Part shown: in pieces, positions 9,499 through 20,491 of the stretch
Numbering within the stretch: the first letter of the stretch is position 1
How the letters are laid out: each line of letters starts with the position of its first letter
From: an uncultured Bacteroidota bacterium
GTDB lineage: Bacteria; Bacteroidota; Bacteroidia; Flavobacteriales; Flavobacteriaceae
DNA length: 64,000 nt
NCBI GenBank assembly: GCA_902629505.1
Contig: CACORF010000001.1
Location: 159,404 to 223,403, forward strand
Reading direction: 5' to 3'
Position numbers and translations under genes: made by a program
Notes under the pieces: generated by a model
The model's database searches: none
What the model was told of the DNA's origin: nothing
The model's input: only the letters and a program-made list of their open reading frames with translations

Positions 9499-10930
9499 TT
9501 TTTATTTTTATTTTATTAAAAATCTCAATTGCCTTATCAAAAATAGAGAACCTAATTACTCGATCAGTTGATACCAACATTGTCAAATAAATTGCAAAAG
9601 GAGCTATTGTAAAAGTTGATATCCAACTCCCAATAAATGGACTAATCGAATTATCTTCTGCAGCATTTTTCCCAAATACGCCAATATAGTGATATGTTAA
9701 GAAAATGATTATTGATAAAACTAGAGGAAGGCCTAGTCCTCCCTTTCTAATAATAGCACCGAGGGAAGCACCAATTAAAAATAAAAATATACATGCAAAT
9801 ATCAGACTATATCTTTCATTAACTGTAAGCTTATGAAGATTAATTAATTTTTGTTGTAAGAAAAAAGTCTTTTTCTTATTTGATAATTGTCTTAAATACA
9901 CATCTGCCTCCTCATCTGCCATCGATAAAACACCATTTATCTCATAAACCTCTGGAGAATTTAGAAGTTCTAAAAATGATCCGCCAATATCATCATTTTC
10001 TAATTTAATCTGATCTGGGTTTAGGTTTGGTAATTTTTTTAGAGTATGACCTAAAATAAAACTTTTTGCAAAAATACTTTTATCTTCTTCAAATTTTGTT
10101 TTTAATGTATCAGAGCTTTTTTTTAGCTGATTAATTTTTTGCATTTTATAGGTTGATCTATAAGTCTCTTCTTCAAGGTCAACATTATTAAACTCTGATA
10201 TGTCAATGTTAAGTATATATTCATCAAAGGATGCTCTAGTATGAGGATACTTTTGTTTTTCTGCTGCAGTAGAAGCAACAATATCTTCATATCTATTACC
10301 ATTCTTTAAAATTAATTGAAGGTAATTGTCATTTTCATTTCTAACCTCTCCACTTTCTGCTTTTATTACTAATCGATTAATCTCATCATTTGAAATATTA
10401 TGAAGTATGATGTCTTCAAGATATTGCTCATTATCTCCATATTTTTTAGAGACTTTAATGTTCATATCGCCTATATCATTAAATATACCTTCACGAATAC
10501 TAAGGGTCGGCTTAAGTTTTGCAAGATTCTTCCTCAAATTGTATGATTTAAGTTCCCCATATGTGACTATATGGTTTGAAAAATAAAATGATCCAACACC
10601 AAGGAAAACGTGAAATATTAATAATGCAACCATACTTCTGATAATTGATATGCCATTAGATTTCATAGCAATAAATTCATAGTTTTCTGATAAAGTACCA
10701 TAGGTAGTCAGTGAAGCTAGGAGTATTGATAAGGGTAATACAAGTGGAACTAATTTGGGTGAAAAGTATACAAAAAATTTACCTATTGTAAAAATATCTA
10801 AACCCTTTCCTGCAAGTTCATCTATGTATAACCAAAAAGTTTGAATTATAAATATTAGGAAACATATTGCAAAAACAGCAATGAATCTACTCAAGTAAAA
10901 TTTTAATATGTATTTATCAAGTATCTTCAA
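9491..10930 (-). CDS. LptF/LptG (YjgP/YjgQ) family LPS-export permease
   Basis: N- and C-terminal TM bundles; MKILDKYILKFYL..., LIFACIFLFLIGASLGAIIRKGGLGLPL. Confidence 0.9.
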   Translation of the reverse strand: MKILDKYILKFYLSRFIAVFAICFLIFIIQTFWLYIDELAGKGLDIFTIGKFFVYFSPKLVPLVLPLSILLASLTTYGTLSENYEFIAMKSNGISIIRSMVALLIFHVFLGVGSFYFSNHIVTYGELKSYNLRKNLAKLKPTLSIREGIFNDIGDMNIKVSKKYGDNEQYLEDIILHNISNDEINRLVIKAESGEVRNENDNYLQLILKNGNRYEDIVASTAAEKQKYPHTRASFDEYILNIDISEFNNVDLEEETYRSTYKMQKINQLKKSSDTLKTKFEEDKSIFAKSFILGHTLKKLPNLNPDQIKLENDDIGGSFLELLNSPEVYEINGVLSMADEEADVYLRQLSNKKKTFFLQQKLINLHKLTVNERYSLIFACIFLFLIGASLGAIIRKGGLGLPLVLSIIIFLTYHYIGVFGKNAAEDNSISPFIGSWISTFTIAPFAIYLTMLVSTDRVIRFSIFDKAIEIFNKIKIKND

Positions 10931-10931
10931 T

Positions 10932-11546
10932 TTATTTGACTATTGTATAGTTTTTATAATTTTCAATATCAAATTTAAATAAAGACAATGGAACAGATAA
11001 ATTATAATCATAAGTTAATGTTAAAAAGGTATTGATAATCTGTTCTGTTGTAGAATCTTTCATCTCTATTTTTTCAATTGAATAATTTGAAGAATTAATT
11101 GTAATAAAATAAATAATGCCATCATTTTCACTAATAGCTTTAATAATATACTTTTTTGAGTTGCTAATATTATAAAGCTTATGATCTTCTATAAAAAAAT
11201 TTAAAAGTTGATATGGAGTTAATCTAAATAGAGGAATATCTGAATTACCAATAATAATTTCCTGATTTTCATGAACAATTGTAAAAATATTTTCACCATC
11301 ATAAATTTGATCAATATATCTTGTATCAATAAAGTATTTTTCACCACTGGTATATAGTTCACCTGTTATCGGTAATATTGGATCATCAACTTTAGATTCA
11401 ATTCTAAACTCATAATATGAATCAGTCAATTTGAATGATTTTTCCTGAGTTATTTTAATAATTTCTTCAGCAGATTGACAATATAGATTGTTAATCCCAA
11501 AGATTAATAGAACTAAAACTTTTGATATGTTTAAATTACTTACCAC
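10932..11546 (-). CDS. LolA-like outer-membrane lipoprotein carrier protein
   Basis: Signal peptide plus LolA-like fold signature (..GELYTSGEKYFIDT..QIYDGENIF..); sits between ftsK and the lptF-type gene. Confidence 0.8.
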   Translation of the reverse strand: MVSNLNISKVLVLLIFGINNLYCQSAEEIIKITQEKSFKLTDSYYEFRIESKVDDPILPITGELYTSGEKYFIDTRYIDQIYDGENIFTIVHENQEIIIGNSDIPLFRLTPYQLLNFFIEDHKLYNISNSKKYIIKAISENDGIIYFITINSSNYSIEKIEMKDSTTEQIINTFLTLTYDYNLSVPLSLFKFDIENYKNYTIVK

Positions 11547-13797
11547 TCAAAAGAGATTCTAAAGAATTTAAATCTGAAATCAGTACTTGTCTTGGTTTGC
11601 TTCCTTCAAAAGGCCCAACAATACCAGCATCTTCCATCTGATCAATCAACCTTCCAGCTCTGTTGTATCCAAGCTTAAGTTTTCTTTGTAACAATGATGC
11701 TGAGCCCTGTTGATTAGTAACAATAACTCTTGCCGCTTCATTAAACATTGAATCTCTTTCATCTACAGATATTTCAGAGGATGAATTAACATCTTCTTTT
11801 GAATATTCTGGAAGGATGTAAGCAGATGCGTAACCAGTCTGAGAGCCAATAAATTCTGATAATTTTTCAACATCAGGAGTGTCAATAAAACCACATTGTA
11901 TTCTAGTTAAATCATTTGATTGAGAATATAATAAATCCCCTCTACCGATTAATTGTTCAGCACCACCCGTATCTAGTATAGTCCTTGAGTCAATTTTTGA
12001 AGTAACTCTAAATGCAATTCTTGCAGGAAAATTGGCCTTTATCAACCCCGTAATAACATTTACAGATGGTCTTTGAGTAGCTATTATTAAATGAATACCT
12101 ACTGCTCTTGAAAGTTGGGCAAGTCTTGCAAGGGGTGTCTCAACTTCTTTTCCTGCTGTCATTATTAAATCAGCAAATTCATCAATAACTAAAATTATAT
12201 ATGGAAGAAATGTATGACCATTTTCAGGATTTAGCTTTCTTGATATAAATTTTGAATTATATTCTTTTATATTTCTGGACATAGCATCTTTTAACAACTC
12301 ATATCTTTTATCCATTTCTCTACATAATGAATTAAGAGTATTAATAACTTTGTCATTTTCAATTATAATTGCATCCTCAGATTCAGGAAGTTTTGCTAAA
12401 TAGTGCCTCTCAATTTTATTGTAAATCGATAGTTCAATCTTTTTTGGATCTACAAGAACAAATTTTACTTCAGCAGGATGCTTTTTATAAAGAATAGAGG
12501 TCAGAATTGCATTAATACCAACTGATTTACCTTGTCCAGTTGCTCCTGCCATAAGTAGATGAGGCATTTTTGTAAGATCGACAATGAATGTTTCATTGCT
12601 AATGGTTTTACCGATAGCAATAGGAAGTTCCATTTCAGACTCAATATATTTTTTGGACGATAATAAGGACTTCATTGAAACAATTGATTTCTGCTTATTT
12701 GGAACTTCAATACCAATTGTACCTTTTCCAGGTATAGGGGCAATTATTCTTATCCCTAGTGCAGACAGAGATAATGCTATATCATCTTCAAGGTTTTTAA
12801 TCTTTGAAATTCTTACTCCTGCATCTGGAATTATCTCATATAAGGTAACTGTTGGGCCAATTGTTGCTTTAATTTGCTTAATTCCAATATTGTAATTTTT
12901 TAAGGTATCAACAATTTTATTTTTATTTGTTTCCAGTTCATTTTGATCAATCTTTATTGTACCATCTCCATAATCTTTAAGTAGATCGATACCTGGATTT
13001 TTAAAATTTCTTAAATCTAAAGTTGGATCAAACTTTTTTAAATTAACCCTATCAAAACTAATTTTTTCAGTACTTTTTTCTTCAAAATTAATTTCTTCAA
13101 CTTCCATTGATATTTCATCTGAATCAATTGAAGAATCCTTTGAATCAATTTTAACTTTTTCTTCTTCATAATCAGAAGTCTCAATTTCAGATTCAATATT
13201 TGAGCTATCATTCAATTCATTAGTTGAATCTAAAGTATCAGTTTTTGAATTGTTTGTATTCTTAAATAGAGATAGTAAAGAATCAGGAGTTAGGTTCCAT
13301 ACCACAGCAGCTGATGTAAGTAAAATGAAGGATAAAATTATTATAATACCAGTATCTCCAATATATGCCTTTAAAAATGAGTTTAGTTCAAAACCTACAA
13401 TTCCTGTTTGTAATGGGTAATAATCACTAATATATCCTGAAAATATTATTGTCCAAATCATTAAGACTAATAGCCAGTTTATATTCTTAATTAATAGTAA
13501 TATTTTTTTATTGAAAAGAATAAAGTAAGATGAAAGGAGAAGTATTATTGGAATGACAAAGCTTCCAATCCCGAATAATTTAAAAATAAAGAAATGGCTT
13601 ATAGATGCTCCAACCTTACCCAAAATATTTTCTACTTGGACGTCTCTGTCAAATAGACTATTAACATTACTTTGATCAACTTTCCAGTTAAACATGTATG
13701 AAATAAAGGAAATGAAAAGTACAATTGAAGTGAATAGAAGTGTATAGCCAAGTACAACCTTAAATTTGTTTAAACTAGCTGATTTCTTACTACTCAT
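11536..13797 (-). CDS. ftsK: DNA translocase FtsK/SpoIIIE
   Basis: N-terminal TM segments, Walker A (MAGATGQGKSVGINAIL), LARLAQLSRAVGIHLIIATQRPSVNVITG, C-terminal gamma winged helix. Confidence 0.96.
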   Translation of the reverse strand: MSSKKSASLNKFKVVLGYTLLFTSIVLFISFISYMFNWKVDQSNVNSLFDRDVQVENILGKVGASISHFFIFKLFGIGSFVIPIILLLSSYFILFNKKILLLIKNINWLLVLMIWTIIFSGYISDYYPLQTGIVGFELNSFLKAYIGDTGIIIILSFILLTSAAVVWNLTPDSLLSLFKNTNNSKTDTLDSTNELNDSSNIESEIETSDYEEEKVKIDSKDSSIDSDEISMEVEEINFEEKSTEKISFDRVNLKKFDPTLDLRNFKNPGIDLLKDYGDGTIKIDQNELETNKNKIVDTLKNYNIGIKQIKATIGPTVTLYEIIPDAGVRISKIKNLEDDIALSLSALGIRIIAPIPGKGTIGIEVPNKQKSIVSMKSLLSSKKYIESEMELPIAIGKTISNETFIVDLTKMPHLLMAGATGQGKSVGINAILTSILYKKHPAEVKFVLVDPKKIELSIYNKIERHYLAKLPESEDAIIIENDKVINTLNSLCREMDKRYELLKDAMSRNIKEYNSKFISRKLNPENGHTFLPYIILVIDEFADLIMTAGKEVETPLARLAQLSRAVGIHLIIATQRPSVNVITGLIKANFPARIAFRVTSKIDSRTILDTGGAEQLIGRGDLLYSQSNDLTRIQCGFIDTPDVEKLSEFIGSQTGYASAYILPEYSKEDVNSSSEISVDERDSMFNEAARVIVTNQQGSASLLQRKLKLGYNRAGRLIDQMEDAGIVGPFEGSKPRQVLISDLNSLESLLSGK

Positions 13798-13838
13798 AAA
13801 TTAATAGTATTTTACAAAAATACGAATATGAGTTTATA

Positions 13839-15287
13839 TTATTGATTTTTGATTCCTAAAGTCCTAATTTTTATTCTTAGTGCTGCATATATTAGAGTCA
13901 TGAAAGGACTTATCCAATTAAAAACTGCATAGATAAAGTATTCACCTACATTTACACCCAATACTGATGAGTGATAAGCACCACATGAGTTCCATGGAAT
14001 TAATGCAGAGGTAACAGTAGCAGAATCCTCTAAAGTCCTACTTAGATTTTCAGGAGCTAGACCTTTATCTTTAAATGCCTTCTCAAACATCTTACCAGAG
14101 ACAACAATTGATAAATACTGATCTGAAGCACTTACATTAAGAGCTAAACATGAAGCTACGGTACTAGCAAACAATTTGAATGTATTATCAGCCCATTCTA
14201 GTAGAGACTTACTAATAGTTTTAAGAGCACCAATTGCATCCATTACACCACCAAATACCATTGTGCCAATCACTAAAAAAATTGTATTCATCATTCCAAG
14301 CATCCCACCCGTAGAAAATAAATCATTAAGAATCTCATTATTTGTTTCAATACTAATCTTTCCAGTAATTGTGTTCATGATTACAATATATGAGTCAACT
14401 ATATTAGAACTAGTTGCGCCAGACAATTCATTAATAATCTGAGGTTGAAAAATTAAAGAAAATAAAGCTCCTGCAAGTGTTCCAATTACAAGTGCAATTA
14501 ATGGGGGAGTTTTTTTAACTATCATAATCAGTACTAGTAATGGAACTATAAAAAGAGCTAATGAAATATTAAATTTTTCAGATATAGCATTTAACAAATA
14601 AGTATTATCTGTTGTTCCATCAGAAACTTGAAGGAATCCCAAAATTATAAACACAATTAGTGTTATAGTTATACTAGGGATAGTGGTATATGTTAAATAC
14701 TTTATATGCTTAAAAAGATCCACCCTTGTAACAGCAGCTGCCAGATTTGTTGTATCGCTCAATGGAGAAAGTTTATCCCCAAAATATCCTCCAGCAATAA
14801 CAGCACCACCAACCATACCAGCTGGAATGCCTAAAGCTTTTCCAATTCCAACTAGTGCAATTCCAACTGTTGCTGAAGTTGTCCAACTACTTCCAGTTGC
14901 AACAGATATTATGGAACATATCACTATACAAGCTGGGAGAAAAATATTAGGATCTAATATCTTTAATCCATAATATACCATAGCAGGAATTATACCACTT
15001 ATCATCCATGTGCCAGCTAGTGCACCAACAAATAGTAGTATTAATAATGCTCCAGTTACTGATTTTACACTATTGGAAATACTTGTAAGGATCTCCTTAT
15101 AGGAAATTTTATATATAAAACCAATTAAAGCACCAAAAAGACCTGATAAAATTAAAATGAATTGATTGGTTCCATTTAAAGAGTCATCTCCATAAATAAA
15201 GACGTTAATACTAAGGAGTAAGACAAGAAAAATAATAGGAAGCAAAGCTACTCCAATCGATAAATTTACATTAGAAGAGTTTTTCAA
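13839..15287 (-). CDS. NhaC-family Na+/H+ antiporter
   Basis: GSSWTTSATVGIALVGIGKALGIPAGMVGGAVIAGGYFGDKLSPLSDTTNLA and ALIPWNSCGAYHSSVLGV motifs. Confidence 0.92.
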   Translation of the reverse strand: MKNSSNVNLSIGVALLPIIFLVLLLSINVFIYGDDSLNGTNQFILILSGLFGALIGFIYKISYKEILTSISNSVKSVTGALLILLFVGALAGTWMISGIIPAMVYYGLKILDPNIFLPACIVICSIISVATGSSWTTSATVGIALVGIGKALGIPAGMVGGAVIAGGYFGDKLSPLSDTTNLAAAVTRVDLFKHIKYLTYTTIPSITITLIVFIILGFLQVSDGTTDNTYLLNAISEKFNISLALFIVPLLVLIMIVKKTPPLIALVIGTLAGALFSLIFQPQIINELSGATSSNIVDSYIVIMNTITGKISIETNNEILNDLFSTGGMLGMMNTIFLVIGTMVFGGVMDAIGALKTISKSLLEWADNTFKLFASTVASCLALNVSASDQYLSIVVSGKMFEKAFKDKGLAPENLSRTLEDSATVTSALIPWNSCGAYHSSVLGVNVGEYFIYAVFNWISPFMTLIYAALRIKIRTLGIKNQ

Positions 15288-15381
15288 AATGGCAAATTAT
15301 ATTGTACAAGTTCAGAAAAAAAATTATAACCATTAATAAAATTCAACACTTATTTGGTCAAACTTTATTTATTTTTACCAA

Positions 15382-16311
15382 GTGGAATATAATATTGAAA
15401 AAGTTTTTAAAGAAAAACTAAAATTACTTAAAGATTCTAAATTTTTAATTGCAGTTAGTGGTGGTGTTGATAGTATGGTTTTAGTCAATTTATTTAAAAA
15501 AAGTGATTTAAATTTTTCTGTGGCTCATTGTAATTTCAAATTAAGATCAGAGGAAAGTGATTTGGATCAAGCATTTGTAAAAAGTTGGGTTGTAGATAAT
15601 AACCAAAAGTATTACAGCACAAGTTTTGATACAAAAGAATTTTGTAGGTACAATAAAATTGGTATACAAGAGGGCGCAAGAAAACTCAGGTATGAATGGT
15701 TCTATGATTTAAAAGAAATATATGGCTTTGATTATATAGTTACAGCTCACCATTTAAATGATCAAATTGAAACATACTTAATTAATTCTATGAGAGGTAC
15801 AGGTTTAAGTGGATTAGTTGGTATTCCAGAGAAAACAGATAATTTATTTAGACCACTACTCAATATTTCTAAAACTGAAATAGAAGAATACGCAATTAAT
15901 AACAAAATCCAATTTAGGGTAGACTCATCAAATTTAGGTAATGATTACCTCAGAAATACTATCAGAAATTCAATTATTCCAAAATTTCAGGAATATGATG
16001 ATAATGTTATGTTAAAGTTCAAGACAACTATAAATAACTTAAACTCTACCAAGATATTTGCAGATATAATCATTAATAATATTAAAGAAAAAATATTTTT
16101 AAAAGATGGTTTAGATGAAAGGGTTAAAATATCTGAACTGAGTAAATTGAACCCTTTGGAATTCTATGTACACAGTTTGTTTTCAGCATATGGCTTTGAT
16201 TTTAAGGAGGTTATTAAGTTATTTTCGTCTGATACTGGCAAATACATTAAATCAATTAGATATAAATTGACTAAAAATAAAAATGACCTAATAATCTCAA
16301 AAAATGATTAA
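15382..16311 (+). CDS. tilS: tRNA(Ile)-lysidine synthase, apparently lacking the C-terminal domain; GTG start
   Basis: PP-loop LIAVSGGVDSMVL, VAHCNFKLR, QEGARKLRYEWF, TAHHLNDQIET, RPLLNISKTEIEEYA, FRVDSSNLGNDYLRNTIR. Confidence 0.93.
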   Translation: MEYNIEKVFKEKLKLLKDSKFLIAVSGGVDSMVLVNLFKKSDLNFSVAHCNFKLRSEESDLDQAFVKSWVVDNNQKYYSTSFDTKEFCRYNKIGIQEGARKLRYEWFYDLKEIYGFDYIVTAHHLNDQIETYLINSMRGTGLSGLVGIPEKTDNLFRPLLNISKTEIEEYAINNKIQFRVDSSNLGNDYLRNTIRNSIIPKFQEYDDNVMLKFKTTINNLNSTKIFADIIINNIKEKIFLKDGLDERVKISELSKLNPLEFYVHSLFSAYGFDFKEVIKLFSSDTGKYIKSIRYKLTKNKNDLIISKND

Positions 16312-18232
16312 ACATTTATTTTTTGTTTTACTTTCAGTATTCTCTCTTAACTCTCAAGACCAAGAGCCTGTTACATGGTCATATGAAGTAGAGAAACTTA
16401 CTAACCAAGAGTATAAAATAACATTTGATGCAAAAATATTAGATGGATGGAAACTCTATTCTCAATTTTCACCTGAAGAAGGTTCAGTTTCAACTACGTT
16501 CAATTACATTAATAAAAAGTTAGATTATGAAGCAGATAATGTTTTTAATGAAAATCCTTACACAATAGGATATGACAATGTGTTCAAAATGGATCTATTC
16601 TATTTTGAAAAAGAGGCTTCATTTAATCAGACAATAAATCTTTTAAATAAAGATATTAATCAAATCAAAATTGAGGTAGATTACTCTTCATGTGATGATG
16701 AACTATGTATATTTAGAAATGAAACATTTAATATTGTTTTAGATAAAACAAAGATTGTTCAAGATGATGATAATGTTTCTTTAAATGATATTAGAAAATA
16801 TAACATGCTTGAGCTGGATTTAGATAAATCCAGTTATACTAACCTTGATATTGTCCAATCTTCAAATTATTTTGAGATTTTTATTTTTGGTTTGCTTGCA
16901 GGTTTTTTAGCTCTTCTTACTCCTTGTATTTTTCCAATGATACCATTAACGGTTTCATATTTTATTGATCAAACAAAGCTTAGATACAGTAGTGCAACTT
17001 CTGCATCTTTGTATGGTTTATTTATAGTTTTAATATATCTTTTACTTAGTGTGCCATTTCACTTGTTTGATAGCCTAAATCCAAATATTTTAAATACTAT
17101 TTCAACTAATGTTTATGTAAATATCACTTTTTTTATAGTGTTTATTTTATTTGCAATATCGTTTTTTGGATATTTCGATATAGTCATACCTAGTAGTTTA
17201 ATTTCTACTTCAGAAAAGAAATCAGAAAAAGGTGGAGTTGTTGGAATATTTTTTATGTCACTAACTCTTGCACTTGTATCATTTTCTTGTACCGGTCCAA
17301 TATTAGGTTCATTGCTTGCAGGCTCTCTTTCATCAGCAGAATCGGGTGCTACGCAGCTTTCATATGGAATGTTAGGCTTCGGAGCTGCGTTAGCTTTGCC
17401 TTTCACTTTTCTAGCCTTTTATCCAAAATATCTATCATTGATTCCTAGATCAGGAATATGGTTGAAAAAATTGAAAGTTTCTCTAGGTTTTATTGAGTTA
17501 GCTTTAGCCTTTAAATTTCTATCTAACGCTGATCTTGTTGAAGGCTGGGGTATACTAAAAAGAGAAGTGTTTATAATAATATGGGTAATAATTTTTCTTA
17601 TTATGTCATTTTATTTATTCGGATCATATTTTGGTAAGTTTAAATTTAACTACAAGAGCTTCTCAGGTTGGTTCTTTCTGTTCTTTTCATTATATCTTGT
17701 ATCTGGATTATTTGAAAGTAAGAATGTCAGATTGCTTAGTGGAATTCTACCTCCAGAGTTTTACTCGATTAATGAAAATAACAATGACTGTCCATTGGGG
17801 CTAAATTGTTTTAAAGATTATGAAAGTGGTAAGAAATATGCTATTGATAATGATAGAATTATACTTCTAGACTTCACAGGTTGGGCCTGTGCAAATTGTA
17901 GAAGGATGGAAGAAAATGTATGGTCAAAGCCAACTATTTTTAACTTACTTGACTCAGAATTTGTGATTATATCTTTGTACGTTGATGATCGATCTAAATT
18001 ATCTGAAGAGGAAGAGTTTAAATATTTAAATTCTTCTGGTAATATTCAATATATTAACAATGTAGGAAGAAGATGGTCTCTTTTTCAGCAAATTAATTTT
18101 AGTAATGCTTCACAGCCCTACTATGTAGCTATGATGCCCTCAGGAAAAATATTAACTGAGCCTATTCAATATACATCAGAAAAAAACTTTGAAAATTGGT
18201 TAAGATTATCTTTAGAAGAATCAATCAAATAA
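16304..18232 (+). CDS. dsbD: Thiol:disulfide interchange protein DsbD
   Basis: Signal peptide, N-terminal DsbD domain with Cys pair (SSCDDELC), CcdA-like TM domain (LTPCIFPMIPLT), C-terminal thioredoxin CANC. Confidence 0.93.
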   Translation: MIKHLFFVLLSVFSLNSQDQEPVTWSYEVEKLTNQEYKITFDAKILDGWKLYSQFSPEEGSVSTTFNYINKKLDYEADNVFNENPYTIGYDNVFKMDLFYFEKEASFNQTINLLNKDINQIKIEVDYSSCDDELCIFRNETFNIVLDKTKIVQDDDNVSLNDIRKYNMLELDLDKSSYTNLDIVQSSNYFEIFIFGLLAGFLALLTPCIFPMIPLTVSYFIDQTKLRYSSATSASLYGLFIVLIYLLLSVPFHLFDSLNPNILNTISTNVYVNITFFIVFILFAISFFGYFDIVIPSSLISTSEKKSEKGGVVGIFFMSLTLALVSFSCTGPILGSLLAGSLSSAESGATQLSYGMLGFGAALALPFTFLAFYPKYLSLIPRSGIWLKKLKVSLGFIELALAFKFLSNADLVEGWGILKREVFIIIWVIIFLIMSFYLFGSYFGKFKFNYKSFSGWFFLFFSLYLVSGLFESKNVRLLSGILPPEFYSINENNNDCPLGLNCFKDYESGKKYAIDNDRIILLDFTGWACANCRRMEENVWSKPTIFNLLDSEFVIISLYVDDRSKLSEEEEFKYLNSSGNIQYINNVGRRWSLFQQINFSNASQPYYVAMMPSGKILTEPIQYTSEKNFENWLRLSLEESIK

Positions 18233-18233
18233 A

Positions 18234-18950
18234 TTATTTTTTAAAATATACATCATCAAATGGAATCCTAAATCTTTCTCCGTAAACCCCTTCTTTCAAT
18301 CGAATCCCACATCCAATTACCATGTTTATCTCTGACTTTTTATTTAGTTTCAGAAGCTTTTTTAATTTTAACGAATCAAAACCTTCCATTGGGCATGTGT
18401 CATATCCAAACCCTGCCATACTTATCATAAAATTTTGAGATGCCAAAGCTGCGCTTTTATGAGCAACTATTCTAGTATCAGAATTTCTAAGTTGTCTATA
18501 CATTACTCTAAAAAATCCCAGAAAATTTGCTAAAATATATTTACAATAGCTAGATATGCCAAGAAAGTCTTTATACACTAATGGAACTGCTTTAGTATAA
18601 TATTTCTTCACCAAGTTATATTGCTTTTGGTTTAACTCTTTCTTTTTTGAATCAAAAAAATTAATATTCTGATTAGCTCTTTTTTTCCAGAGATCTTTTC
18701 TAACTAACACTATTACTATCTGTTTAGCTGTTGATGCAGCAGGTTGATTAAAACAGATTTTAGATACTTTTTGTAATAAATTTTTATTAGTAATATGATA
18801 GAATTCCCATAACTGAAGATTACTACTAGTAGGAGCTAAGACACCATTTTCAATACACTTTTTTACAATTTTAGAATCAATCTCTTTATTTGGGTCAAAC
18901 TTTCTAACGGATCGTCTAAAATTTATTGCTTCAGTCACACTCTTCTCCAT
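18234..18950 (-). CDS. Nitroreductase-family protein
   Basis: FRRSVRKFDPNKEID.., NGVLAPTSSNLQLWEF, GYDTCPMEGFD motifs. Confidence 0.88.
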   Translation of the reverse strand: MEKSVTEAINFRRSVRKFDPNKEIDSKIVKKCIENGVLAPTSSNLQLWEFYHITNKNLLQKVSKICFNQPAASTAKQIVIVLVRKDLWKKRANQNINFFDSKKKELNQKQYNLVKKYYTKAVPLVYKDFLGISSYCKYILANFLGFFRVMYRQLRNSDTRIVAHKSAALASQNFMISMAGFGYDTCPMEGFDSLKLKKLLKLNKKSEINMVIGCGIRLKEGVYGERFRIPFDDVYFKK

Positions 18951-18951
18951 A

Positions 18952-20343
18952 TTAAAGTTTATCTAGTATCTTTTTTATTAGTCTGAATGATTCTGGATAG
19001 GGACCATATCTATATGGTAGATCAATCATTGACTTTTTTTCTAAAATAGGTTTGTAGTGAGTAAATGTATCAAATGAAAACTTACCTCTATATGCTCCCA
19101 TTCCGCTTGGTCCAATACCGCCAAAAGGTAAATTTGGGTTTACATAATGAATTAATGTATCATTTACAACACATCCTCCAAACTTATTATTTTGAACAAG
19201 TTTATCAATGAACTTCTGATTTTTTGAAAATATATAGAATGCAAGTGGGGATGGATTTTTTTCAATTATTGTTTGAACTTCATTTTCATTCTCATATGAC
19301 AAAATAGGCAAAATAGGTCCAAATATTTCATCATTCATGATTTCAGAGTTTAAATCTGGATCAATTATTAAAGTAGGTTCGATAAAAAGTTTTTCTTCAT
19401 CGATTTTACCTCCAAATTCAACATCATTCTCTTTTAGAATTTCTTTAAGTCTGACTAAATTATCTTTATTAATAATTCTTCCATAGCTTTCAGACTTTAT
19501 CGAAGAATTTCCATAAGTTAATATTATATTTTTTTTAATCATTGAGATCAACTCATCTTTTACATGATTATTAACAACTATGTAATCAGGTGCAATACAT
19601 GTTTGACCACAGTTCACAAACTTTCCTGAAACTATTCTTTTAGCTACCTTATCTATGTCCACTCCAATATCAACAACACAAGGACTCTTTCCTCCTAGTT
19701 CAAGTGTAATTGGAGTTAGGTTTTTTCCAGCTTTTTCAGCAATAATTTTTCCTATTCTTGTACTTCCTGTAAAAAATATATAATCCCATTTTTTTTCTAA
19801 TAAATACTTTGCAACTGAAGCATCTCCTTCAACCACACATGCTAAGTTTCTTGGAAAAACAGATTCAATTAACTCTCTTAAAACAGTTGAAGTATTTGGA
19901 GCTAATTCTGATGGTTTGATTATTACTGTATTTCCTGCTGCTATAGCACCAATAAGTGGTGTTAAAGATAACTGGAAAGGATAATTCCAAGGTGTTATGA
20001 TTAGAACATTTCCATATGGTTCTGGAACTAAATAATTTTTAGATGGAAAATTAAATATTGAACCTTTTACTTTCTTTTTTTTAGACCATCTTTTTAGTTT
20101 TTTTGTGAATAATTTAATCTCTCGTTTAACTAGAAGTATCTCGGATAAAAAAGATTCAAATTCATGTTTATTAAGATCTTTTTTTAAAGCACCATAAATC
20201 TTTTCTTCATTATTCTCAATAGATTTTAATAATGAATTCAAAATTTGAATCCTGTAATTCACAGAATTAGAATTAGATTTACTAAATTTTTTTTGTGAAT
20301 TAATTATATTATCAATTTCCTTATGTTCCATAATTGATTTCAA
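18952..20343 (-). CDS. Aldehyde dehydrogenase family protein (class 3/fatty-aldehyde-like)
   Basis: VLIITPWNYPFQLSLTPLIGAIAAGNTVIIKPSE, ITLELGGKSPCVVD, KFVNCGQTCIAPDY, PFGGIGPSGMGAYRGKFSFDTFTH. Confidence 0.93.
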   Translation of the reverse strand: MKSIMEHKEIDNIINSQKKFSKSNSNSVNYRIQILNSLLKSIENNEEKIYGALKKDLNKHEFESFLSEILLVKREIKLFTKKLKRWSKKKKVKGSIFNFPSKNYLVPEPYGNVLIITPWNYPFQLSLTPLIGAIAAGNTVIIKPSELAPNTSTVLRELIESVFPRNLACVVEGDASVAKYLLEKKWDYIFFTGSTRIGKIIAEKAGKNLTPITLELGGKSPCVVDIGVDIDKVAKRIVSGKFVNCGQTCIAPDYIVVNNHVKDELISMIKKNIILTYGNSSIKSESYGRIINKDNLVRLKEILKENDVEFGGKIDEEKLFIEPTLIIDPDLNSEIMNDEIFGPILPILSYENENEVQTIIEKNPSPLAFYIFSKNQKFIDKLVQNNKFGGCVVNDTLIHYVNPNLPFGGIGPSGMGAYRGKFSFDTFTHYKPILEKKSMIDLPYRYGPYPESFRLIKKILDKL

Positions 20344-20365
20344 ATCTAATTATTTATATTCGAAA

Positions 20366-20407
20366 ATGATATTTATTAATTTGGATATGATATATTTAAA
20401 CTACTAA
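20366..20407 (+). other. Possible leader peptide uORF 1 (MIFINLDMIYLNY*)
   Basis: Short ORF in the ilvD 5' region with 3 Ile and 2 Leu in 13 codons; AT-rich codon bias makes this weak evidence. Confidence 0.15.
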
Positions 20408-20491
20408 AATAATGATTATCAGTATATTAATTAATAAAATATTTCTTTGAACATAGGTAAATTATTTAAAAAGATTAAGAAAGATGGTATC

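Noticed and set aside
9146-9571. 141-aa + strand ORF antisense to ribB
   Set aside because: Shadow ORF across the conserved ribB coding sequence.
12584-12895. 103-aa + strand ORF antisense to ftsK
   Set aside because: Shadow ORF in the conserved FtsK motor region.
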